Both the position numbers and the translations under genes were made by a program. Source: Oscillospiraceae bacterium (lineage in GTDB: Bacteria; Bacillota; Clostridia; Oscillospirales; Oscillospiraceae). Taken from it: 64,000 bases of DNA. A model generated the notes under the pieces. The model saw only the letters and a program-made list of their open reading frames with translations. It ran no database searches and had not been told where the DNA came from. The stretch's first letter is position 1. Every line of letters begins with the position of its first letter. Of the stretch, positions 1 through 6,348 are shown one piece after another. Location: contig JAHHSM010000004.1 of assembly GCA_020025175.1 (NCBI GenBank), forward strand, positions 1 to 64,000. The letters are read 5' to 3'.

Positions 1-45
1 AAACTTTCCAAATACCAAATCGAAAAACTCTTCAAAAGAGCCTGA
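1..45 (+). CDS. mutL: C-terminal end of DNA mismatch repair protein MutL (partial)
   Basis: An open frame runs from the window edge to a TGA at 43-45 and reads KLSKYQIEKLFKRA. MutL proteins commonly end in an IEKxFKR-type helix, and mutL directly precedes miaA and hfq in many bacteria, which is the order seen here. Only 14 residues are visible, so the call rests on the tail motif plus gene order. The rest of the gene lies outside the window. Confidence 0.6.
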   Translation, partial: KLSKYQIEKLFKRA

Positions 46-108
46 GGTCACTCCAAACGGCTCTGCCAAAACACCCTGATTTTCAATCCAGCAAGGAGGC
101 ACGTACCC

Positions 109-1062
109 ATGCCCAACGCAAAAATCGTTTGTGTAGTCGGTCCCACCGCCTGCGGCAAAACAAAACTTGGCATTGCCCTTGCCAAAAAATTTAACGGTGA
201 GGTCGTCTCCTGTGATTCCATGCAGATCTACCGCGGTATGGAAATCGGTACTGCCGCCCCCACCAAAGAAGAAATGGACGGTATCCCCCACCACATGGTC
301 GGCATTGCCGATCCTTCCGAATCCTATTCCGTTGCCCGCTTTGTGGAAACCGCCACCGCCTGCGTGGATGACATCTTCGCCCGAGGAAAGCTGCCCATTA
401 TTGTCGGCGGTACGGGACTGTATCTCGATGCCCTTGTGGCAGGACGCTCCTTTGCCAAAGGTGACGGTGAGAGCGAAATTCGCCGGAAACTGAAAGACCG
501 TGTCCGGCAGGAAGGCATTGAAGTCCTCCACAAGGAACTTGCCCAAATCGACCCCCCCTCCGCCGCGCGGCTGCACCTCTCCGACGAAAAACGCATTTTG
601 CGTGCATTGGAGATCTATTATGAAACCGGTCAGACCATGACGGAGCATGACGAGGAAAGCCGCAAGATCCCACCCCGCTATGATGCCGTTTACATCGGCC
701 TTTCTTTTGAAAATCGCGCCGATCTGCGTGCGCTGATTGATCAGCGCGTGGACATCATGATGCAGCGGGGGCTTGTGGAGGAAGTGCAGCGTCTGCTTTC
801 TGCCAATGTTTCACGTGAAACCACCGCCTTGCAGGCCATCGGCTACAAGGAGCTGCTTTCCGCTCTGGATGGGGAGCGCAGCATGGAAGAAGCCGTGGAG
901 GAAGTGAAGCTCCGTTCCCGGCAATACGCCAAGCGCCAGCTCACCTGGCTGCGCAGAAACAAGGCCATTCACTGGATTCTTTGGAAAAAAGAACGGGATT
1001 TCTCCCATGCCATGCAGGTTTCGACAGAAATTCTTACGTCCGAGGGATTACGATATTTCTGA
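109..1062 (+). CDS. miaA: tRNA dimethylallyltransferase MiaA
   Basis: Transfers the dimethylallyl group to N6 of A37 in tRNAs that read codons starting with U. The 317-residue length is normal for the family. A P-loop GPTACGKT lies at residues 11-18, then the substrate-binding DSMQIYRG segment (D36-S37), GGTGLY near residue 100, and the QAIGYKEL segment in the C-terminal third. An AAGGAGG-like ribosome site lies about ten bases before the ATG. It sits between the mutL tail and hfq, the classic mutL-miaA-hfq order. Oddity: bases 807-822, which encode NVSRET, form a near-perfect ParB-binding parS palindrome inside the gene. Confidence 0.97.
   Translation: MPNAKIVCVVGPTACGKTKLGIALAKKFNGEVVSCDSMQIYRGMEIGTAAPTKEEMDGIPHHMVGIADPSESYSVARFVETATACVDDIFARGKLPIIVGGTGLYLDALVAGRSFAKGDGESEIRRKLKDRVRQEGIEVLHKELAQIDPPSAARLHLSDEKRILRALEIYYETGQTMTEHDEESRKIPPRYDAVYIGLSFENRADLRALIDQRVDIMMQRGLVEEVQRLLSANVSRETTALQAIGYKELLSALDGERSMEEAVEEVKLRSRQYAKRQLTWLRRNKAIHWILWKKERDFSHAMQVSTEILTSEGLRYF
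807..822. promoter_or_regulatory. parS-like ParB-binding site inside miaA
   Basis: The sequence TGTTTCACGTGAAACC matches the Firmicute parS consensus TGTTTCACGTGAAACA at 15 of 16 positions; only the last base differs. It lies in the miaA coding frame. ParB and three further parS-type sites are encoded at 24.9-26.8 kb, so a chromosomal site within the origin region is plausible. Binding itself is inferred. Confidence 0.75.
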
Positions 1063-1117
1063 CGGGCGAGTAGATGGTATATATCGTCCGTACATAGAAA
1101 AAAGGAGTTCGAACGAT

Positions 1118-1348
1118 ATGCAGAAAACTACGATTAACTTACAGGATACTTTTTTGTCCAAGGCACGCCGTGCCGGCACCCTGGTCACCGTATTTTTAAT
1201 GAATGGCTTTCAGATGCACGGTGTGATCGGCGGCTATGACAGCTTCGTTGTCATCCTTGACAGCGAGGGCAAACAGCAAATGATTTACAAACACGCCATT
1301 TCTACCATTATTCCCATGCGCCCGATCGAATTGAAAGAAGAAGAATAA
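1118..1348 (+). CDS. hfq: RNA chaperone Hfq
   Basis: A small Sm-fold protein of 76 residues that forms a hexamer and binds A/U-rich RNA. The Sm1 strand region (GTLVTVFLMNGFQMHGVIGGYD) and the Sm2 signature YKHAIST are both present, with a short acidic tail. The start at 1118 was chosen over an upstream in-frame ATG at 1007 because AAAGGAG (1101-1107) lies just before it and the encoded N-terminus (MQKTTINLQD) is typical of the family. It follows miaA by 55 bases, so co-transcription is likely. Confidence 0.96.
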   Translation: MQKTTINLQDTFLSKARRAGTLVTVFLMNGFQMHGVIGGYDSFVVILDSEGKQQMIYKHAISTIIPMRPIELKEEE

Positions 1349-1388
1349 TCGATTGGCAGTGCAGGCGGGAGATTTATGAGGTTCCCAT

Positions 1389-2681
1389 ATGAAAAAGAAA
1401 AGAACTGCCCCAAAGGCACCCAAGAAAAAAATACAGAAAACAGGCCCGTCTACTGCCACAACCATGATTTTAGTCTTGTTTTTTCTCATGGTCAGCGCCT
1501 ATGTTATTTACCAGATTTTAGAAAATATGCACTCCCCTTATGATGTCACCACCGCCTATCACTACGAAGCCAATGACGAAACCATCTTTTTGGGCTATGT
1601 GGTACGTGAGGAAAGTGTGCTGCCCACGCAAACGGGCGGTGTTTTGGTATTGCGGCGCGAAGAGGGCGAGCGTATCGGTGCCGGACAAAAAGTAGCCACA
1701 CTCTATTCTGACGATACCAGCAAAGAAATCGAAGCCCAGCTCGATGTGCTTTACGAGAAGCTGGAGCATCTGAATTTTGCGTTAACAGAAACTGAGGCTG
1801 CCTCCATGGGCGCTAAGCTGGACAACAGCATTCAGGCAAACCTCTTCTCCCTGCAGGAAAATCTGCACACCGGACAGCATGCTGCCCTTGAAAAGGATAT
1901 TTCCGAGTTGAAGGCACTTGTCGTAAAACGTGAATTTTCCACCGCTGCTGTAAGTCCCGAAACATTGAACACGCAGATCGCTGAAACAAAGAGCCAAATC
2001 AAATCTTTAGAGGCACAGCAATCCAAAAATGCAAAGCACATCACCGTTTCCGGCTCCGGCCTTTTCTCCGCCGTGGTGGACGGATACGAAACCGTTCTTA
2101 CACCCGAGGCACTGAAAACCATGACACCCTCAAAGCTTGCCGGTATTACACCTGATAAAAATATTAATTCCAATGTAGGCAAAATGATCAGCGGCGACAC
2201 CTGGTATTATGTTGCCAACATGGATGAATCCACCGCTGCCACTTATAAAGTCGGCACCACTGTCACCCTTCGCTTTGTCAAAGAACTGGACCGCACACTG
2301 ACCATGACCGTCGATCGTGTGAGCGACAGTGAAAACGGACAAAAGCTGGTGAGTTTCAGCTGTGACGAATATCTGCCGGAAGTCACCCTGCTGCGCCGCC
2401 AGAGCGCCAGCATCATTCACGAATCCTTCTCCGGCATCCGTGTGCCCACAGAGGCCATCCGTGTTAATGACGACGGTGTCACAGGCGTTTATTGCCTTGT
2501 GGGTATGCAGGCTTCCTTTAAGCCCGTCGATATTATTTTTCAAGGCAACGGCTATTATCTGGTGGAGCCCTCCAAAAAAGCCGACGATACGGAAAACACA
2601 TCTTCTACACGCCTGCGCATCGGTGACAGCGTACTGGTTACCGCCCAGGAGCTTTACCACGGAAAAGTCATTGAATTATGA
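1389..2681 (+). CDS. HlyD-like membrane-anchored envelope protein
   Basis: A 430-residue protein with a lysine-rich cytoplasmic start (residues 1-22), one membrane helix (about 26-45) and a long extracytoplasmic part. The stretch VVREESVLPTQTGGVLVLRREEGERIGAGQKVATLY resembles the lipoyl/barrel hairpin of HlyD-type adaptors. A coiled-coil (about 115-205) and a second barrel domain follow. It ends 16 bases before yggS and belongs to the yggS-sepF-divIVA division cluster, where such HlyD-like proteins are often found in Clostridia. No transporter partner is encoded nearby, so a structural or division-related envelope role is as likely as export. Family assignment is fairly safe; function is unknown. 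Confidence 0.75.
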   Translation: MKKKRTAPKAPKKKIQKTGPSTATTMILVLFFLMVSAYVIYQILENMHSPYDVTTAYHYEANDETIFLGYVVREESVLPTQTGGVLVLRREEGERIGAGQKVATLYSDDTSKEIEAQLDVLYEKLEHLNFALTETEAASMGAKLDNSIQANLFSLQENLHTGQHAALEKDISELKALVVKREFSTAAVSPETLNTQIAETKSQIKSLEAQQSKNAKHITVSGSGLFSAVVDGYETVLTPEALKTMTPSKLAGITPDKNINSNVGKMISGDTWYYVANMDESTAATYKVGTTVTLRFVKELDRTLTMTVDRVSDSENGQKLVSFSCDEYLPEVTLLRRQSASIIHESFSGIRVPTEAIRVNDDGVTGVYCLVGMQASFKPVDIIFQGNGYYLVEPSKKADDTENTSSTRLRIGDSVLVTAQELYHGKVIEL

Positions 2682-2697
2682 AAGAGAGATGATCCCC

Positions 2698-3405
2698 ATG
2701 TCCATTGCCGAAAACATTGCCGCCATCCGCACGCGTATGCGTAATGCCGCCATGGCGTCCGGACGCGACCCCGCGGAGATTTTGCTGTGCGGTGCAAGTA
2801 AAATGAATGATGCGCAGGCCTGCCGCGACGCTATTGCCGCAGGAATCGACTGCCTTGGCGAAAACCGGGTGCAGGAAATGACCCGGAAGCTGAGCGAAAA
2901 TGCCTACGAAGGCGCACCGCTGCATTTTATCGGCGTGCTGCAAAAAAACAAAGTGCGTCAGGTGGTGGGCAATGTAGATTTGATCCACTCTGTGGATTCC
3001 ATGGGCCTTCTGGATGAAATCGATAAGCGTGCAGGCATGATGGGTCTGACCCAAAAGATCCTGCTGGAGGTGAATGTGGGCGGTGAAGACAGCAAAAGCG
3101 GTTTTTCTCCCGATGAGATCCGCGGCGTTGTGGAAACAGTGCTTGCAAGAAAAGAGTCCCATGTGCAGATTCAAGGTTTGATGGCGATCCCCCCCGCTGC
3201 GGATGCCCCCGGCGCAAATCGCCCCTATTTCCTGCAAATGCACAACTTATTTGTTGACATAACCCCCCTTTTGCTTCATAATAATGATAAACTTACCCTT
3301 TCTATGGGTATGAGCGGCGATTTTGAAGATGCCATTGCTGCCGGCTCCACCATGATCCGTGTGGGCACAGCGATTTTCGGCGCGCGCCACTATCCAGCAG
3401 TATAA
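2698..3405 (+). CDS. PLP homeostasis protein, YggS/YlmE family
   Basis: A 235-residue, single-domain alanine-racemase-fold protein that binds pyridoxal phosphate and maintains PLP and amino-acid balance. The PLP lysine is K35 in LLCGASK. GENRVQE, HFIGVLQKNK and the C-terminal LSMGMSGDFEDAIAAGSTMIRVGTAIFG block (phosphate-binding) all match the family. The start at 2698 follows a GAGAGATG-type site and gives the normal length; the longer frame reading from 2362 overlaps the previous gene and is spurious. In Firmicutes this gene (ylmE) directly precedes sepF (ylmF), as here. Confidence 0.95.
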   Translation: MSIAENIAAIRTRMRNAAMASGRDPAEILLCGASKMNDAQACRDAIAAGIDCLGENRVQEMTRKLSENAYEGAPLHFIGVLQKNKVRQVVGNVDLIHSVDSMGLLDEIDKRAGMMGLTQKILLEVNVGGEDSKSGFSPDEIRGVVETVLARKESHVQIQGLMAIPPAADAPGANRPYFLQMHNLFVDITPLLLHNNDKLTLSMGMSGDFEDAIAAGSTMIRVGTAIFGARHYPAV

Positions 3406-3436
3406 CGAAAATTGATCATAAACGGAGGCTTTTGTC

Positions 3437-3889
3437 ATGGGACTGTTTGATGAGCTGAAAAAGCTGACCCATACTTACGAAGATGAGGATGAAGAATACG
3501 AAGAATTCCCGGATGTAAAGAAGCCGGACAATACCGCTGCCCTGTTTGAAGAGCGCCGCGCCGTCCGTACCGAAGAGCGCCGCAGCAACAAGGTAGTCAA
3601 TATCCATGCCACCACCCAGCTGAAGGTCGTGCTGGTCAGCCCCCAGCATTTCGAAGATGCTTCGGAAATTGCAGACCACCTGAAAAACAAGCGCACCGTG
3701 GTGATGAATCTGGAATCCACCAACAAGGATGTCGCCCGCCGTCTGGTCGACTTCCTCTCCGGCGTTGCCTATGCCGGAGAAGGCAAGATCAAGCGTGTGG
3801 CAAACAGCACCTATATCATCACCCCCTATCATGTGGATATCGAGGGTGACCTGATTAACGAATTGGAAAGCAACGGTTTGTATTTCTAA
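3437..3889 (+). CDS. sepF: cell division protein SepF
   Basis: A 150-residue FtsZ-ring assembly factor that tethers FtsZ to the membrane. The N-terminal amphipathic stretch MGLFDELKKLTHTY is followed by an acidic, variable linker. The globular SepF core starts near residue 57 (LKVVLVSPQHFEDASEIADHLKNKRTVVMNLESTNKDVARRLVDFLSG) and ends with YIITPYHVDIEGD. A GGAGGC ribosome site precedes the ATG. It lies between yggS and divIVA, consistent with a division operon. Confidence 0.97.
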   Translation: MGLFDELKKLTHTYEDEDEEYEEFPDVKKPDNTAALFEERRAVRTEERRSNKVVNIHATTQLKVVLVSPQHFEDASEIADHLKNKRTVVMNLESTNKDVARRLVDFLSGVAYAGEGKIKRVANSTYIITPYHVDIEGDLINELESNGLYF

Positions 3890-3916
3890 AGAAAGAGAAA
3901 GGCTGGAGATGTACAT

Positions 3917-4660
3917 ATGCTGACCCCGCAGGAAGTTTCCACCCATGTATTTTCCAAGGCACGCATGGGCGGCTATAATATGGCAATGGTGGATGAATTC
4001 CTCGACACCTTGACCGAGGATTACACCACGCTGTACAAGGAGAATGCCGCACTGAAAGCAAAGCTGAAGGTGCTTGTTGATAAAGTTGAAGAATACCGCG
4101 CCACGGAAGATTCCATGCGTGCAACACTGTTGACCGCCCAGAAAATGGCCAGCCAAATGGTTCAGGACGCAGAACGCGAAAAGAGCGAGATCCTCGAAAA
4201 AGTCGAGTCCGATGCACTGTCCCGCAAGGCGGAGCTGGAAGCTGCCGTAGCTGAGGAACAGGAACGTCTGCGCCTTGCGCAGGAAGAAAGCAGCACGTTC
4301 ATTTCCAATATGCGCCGCCTGTGCAACAGTGAGCTGGAATTTCTCGACGGCGTGCCCTGCATTCAGTTTGATATTGCAGCGCAGGCTGCTCAGGAGAATG
4401 CGGTGGACGAGCAGGTGCAGTCCATTGAAGATTCTGTGCTGTCCACATTCAGGGAGTCTGAGGAAGATACCGTCGAGCCTGCAGCCTGCCCATCGGAGGA
4501 TCTCAAAGCCGCTGTTTCCGAAGAGCAAGGATGCGGCTGTGAAGATGCGCAAGAAGCTGTATCCGAGGAGCCTGAGGAAGAGCCTGAGGATTTGGAGGCA
4601 ACCCGCCGGATTGATTTCGGCGATTTGAAATTTGGCCGCAACTATAAACAGCACAAATAA
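3917..4660 (+). CDS. divIVA: DivIVA-family cell division/polarity protein
   Basis: A 247-residue protein beginning with a DivIVA membrane-binding domain: LTPQEVSTHVFSKARMGGYNMAMVDEFLDTLTEDYTTL, in which FxKARMGGY and VDEFLD are diagnostic. A long coiled coil spans about residues 40-130. The tail is acidic (repeated E-E-P-E-E) and ends in basic residues. It recognises negatively curved membrane at septa and poles. It is the last gene of the yggS-sepF-divIVA cluster and is followed by a strong terminator. The acidic C-terminal extension is longer than in the Bacillus protein. Confidence 0.95.
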   Translation: MLTPQEVSTHVFSKARMGGYNMAMVDEFLDTLTEDYTTLYKENAALKAKLKVLVDKVEEYRATEDSMRATLLTAQKMASQMVQDAEREKSEILEKVESDALSRKAELEAAVAEEQERLRLAQEESSTFISNMRRLCNSELEFLDGVPCIQFDIAAQAAQENAVDEQVQSIEDSVLSTFRESEEDTVEPAACPSEDLKAAVSEEQGCGCEDAQEAVSEEPEEEPEDLEATRRIDFGDLKFGRNYKQHK

Positions 4661-4673
4661 ATACACAAAACAA

Positions 4674-4698
4674 GGGAGGACGATCGTCCTCCCTTTTC
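4674..4698 (+). terminator. Rho-independent terminator after divIVA
   Basis: A perfect 20-base palindrome GGGAGGACGATCGTCCTCCC (4674-4693) is followed by TTTTCC, starting 14 bases after the divIVA stop. Confidence 0.85.
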
Positions 4699-4755
4699 CG
4701 CATGGTCACATCAAAGTAACCTGTCCGCTGACATTGATTTTGAGGAGGCACCTTT

Positions 4756-5640
4756 ATGTCAACCCCCATCATTGCACTGCTTTATGATTTTGATCACACC
4801 CTCAGCACAGAAGATATGCAGGATTATTCCTTCATCCCGTCCCTCGGCTTAACCGTGCCGCAATTCTGGGCCCTTGCCAACGATTTCGGCACACGCGAGC
4901 ATGTGGACGGCATCCTCGCCTATATGTACACCATGATGCGTGAAGCCCGGCGCATCGGCCATCCGCTGACCCGTGGGCAGCTGGTGCAGACAGGCAGGGA
5001 CATCAAGCTTTTCCCCGGTGTAGAGGACTGGTTTGCCCGCATTAATGCCTTTGGTGCGGAGCTGGGCGTTGCTGTGGAACACTACATCATTTCTTCCGGT
5101 CTGCGGGAGATCATTGAAGGCTGCTCCATCAGCCGGGAATTCAAGGAAATCTTCGCCAGCGAATTTTACTATGACGAGAACGGTATTGCCGCATGGCCGA
5201 AGCTGAGCGTCAATTATACTTCCAAAACCCAGTTTGTCTACCGAATCAACAAAGGGGTTCTGGACGTGTCTGACGACCGCACGCTGAATGCCTCCATGCC
5301 CGATGACAGCAAACGCGTCCCCTTTACGAATATGATCTATCTGGGCGACGGTCTTTCCGATGTGCCCTGTATGAAAATGATGCAGTCCTACGGCGGTGCC
5401 AGTATTGCCGTGTATCAGGAAATGACCGCCGGTGTCAAGGATTTACTTGCCAACGGGCGCGTGGATTTCATCTATCCGGCGGATTACCGGGAGGGCAGCG
5501 GTCTGGATCAAACGGTCAAGCATATTCTGCGGAAAATGGCGACCGTTGATGTCCTCACAGAGGAAAACGCGCGCCAAATGCAGATGATCCGTCAGGCAGA
5601 GGAAGTCTCCGGCCAGCTGATTTTGGATGACCTGCGTTGA
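4756..5640 (+). CDS. HAD-superfamily phosphatase
   Basis: A 294-residue haloacid dehalogenase-type hydrolase. Motif I is YDFDHTLS with D11 and D13, motif II is IISSG, and motif IV is GDGLSD (D198, D202), with K residues before it as motif III. The large insertion between motifs I and II is a helical cap, as in phosphoserine-phosphatase-like members. The substrate cannot be read from sequence. It has its own GAGGAGG ribosome site after the divIVA terminator and is followed by a bidirectional terminator, so it is probably monocistronic. Confidence 0.88.
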   Translation: MSTPIIALLYDFDHTLSTEDMQDYSFIPSLGLTVPQFWALANDFGTREHVDGILAYMYTMMREARRIGHPLTRGQLVQTGRDIKLFPGVEDWFARINAFGAELGVAVEHYIISSGLREIIEGCSISREFKEIFASEFYYDENGIAAWPKLSVNYTSKTQFVYRINKGVLDVSDDRTLNASMPDDSKRVPFTNMIYLGDGLSDVPCMKMMQSYGGASIAVYQEMTAGVKDLLANGRVDFIYPADYREGSGLDQTVKHILRKMATVDVLTEENARQMQMIRQAEEVSGQLILDDLR

Positions 5641-5687
5641 AATGGACCATGGGCGGAAGTTTTCCACATTCCGCACAACCCGACGCC

Positions 5688-5732
5688 AAAAAACCGCCCT
5701 CACAGCGATCTGTGAAGGCGGTTTCGCTTTTT
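5688..5732. terminator. bidirectional terminator between the HAD gene and the DUF805 gene
   Basis: The arms AAACCGCC-TCACAG and CTGTGA-GGCGGTTT (5691-5723) form a GC-rich hairpin. A T run follows on the plus strand (5728-5732), and an A run precedes it (5688-5693) that gives a T run on the minus strand. It separates two converging genes. Confidence 0.85.
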
Positions 5733-6098
5733 CTACTGCTTTTTTTCCACATTCGGCACGGCACCATAGGTATTGGGACCGCAAGTTCCTTCCATACATG
5801 CCCAATAGATCAGCATAACAGGACCAATCAGCGGTACAAAAATCAACAGCACATATCCACCGGATTTTCCGATGTCATGCAGGCGGCGCACCCACAAACT
5901 CACAGTGGGAACCAACGTCACCAAGGCAAAAACCATCATGGAAATGCCCGTTTGCGGCATCAGAATAAACAGCACATCCAAAAGAACACAAATCATAAAA
6001 TTGATGCCCCACGCCCACCAGAATTCAGCACGGCTGGCACGTGTGGAAAAGCGAAAAGCGTTGCGCCAAAAGTTTCTGTAGCATAAAAATGCGGTCAT
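5733..6098 (-). CDS. DUF805 family small membrane protein
   Basis: A 121-residue integral membrane protein. It opens with the family's RASRAEFWWAW motif after a short amphipathic start, then two or three hydrophobic helices, the hallmark VRRLHDIGKSGGYVLL segment, and ends with GPNTYGAVPN. These features identify DUF805 (YhaH-like) proteins, whose biochemical role is unknown. It is a single gene convergent with the HAD phosphatase gene. Confidence 0.9.
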   Translation of the reverse strand: MTAFLCYRNFWRNAFRFSTRASRAEFWWAWGINFMICVLLDVLFILMPQTGISMMVFALVTLVPTVSLWVRRLHDIGKSGGYVLLIFVPLIGPVMLIYWACMEGTCGPNTYGAVPNVEKKQ

Positions 6099-6120
6099 GT
6101 TTCCTCTCCATCCATATCAC

Positions 6121-6157
6121 CGCCCGGCACTGCAAAACAGCACTGCGGGGCGTTTTT
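6121..6157 (+). terminator. terminator-like hairpin upstream of ileS
   Basis: CGCCC (6121-6125) pairs with GGGCG (6148-6152) around an imperfect inner stem, and TTTTT follows on the plus strand. No plus-strand gene ends here, so it may insulate ileS from read-through. The stem is imperfect. Confidence 0.4.
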
Positions 6158-6254
6158 GTTCTTCTTTTTGTATATCATATTTTTCCCAATCTGTCCACTC
6201 TTTCCATAATTTCTCCCCATACAGGGATTTCTTATGAAAAAGGCTCCTTTTTCC

Positions 6255-6283
6255 TTGACAAATATGGGATTTTCAGAGATACT
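6255..6283 (+). promoter_or_regulatory. predicted sigma-A promoter of ileS
   Basis: A consensus -35 box TTGACA (6255-6260) lies 17 bases before GATACT (6278-6283). The 65-base leader to the ileS start carries no T-box motif, so ileS seems not to be T-box controlled here. Confidence 0.6.
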
Positions 6284-6348
6284 ATAAAAGTTAAAGTATT
6301 TAATTTGAAGGAGTCTATCCTTCAATCAATGATAGGAGGAACATTCCC

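Noticed and set aside
6099..6348. T-box leader before ileS
   Set aside because: No GGGTGGNACC motif or specifier-stem layout is present; only a promoter and a weak hairpin.
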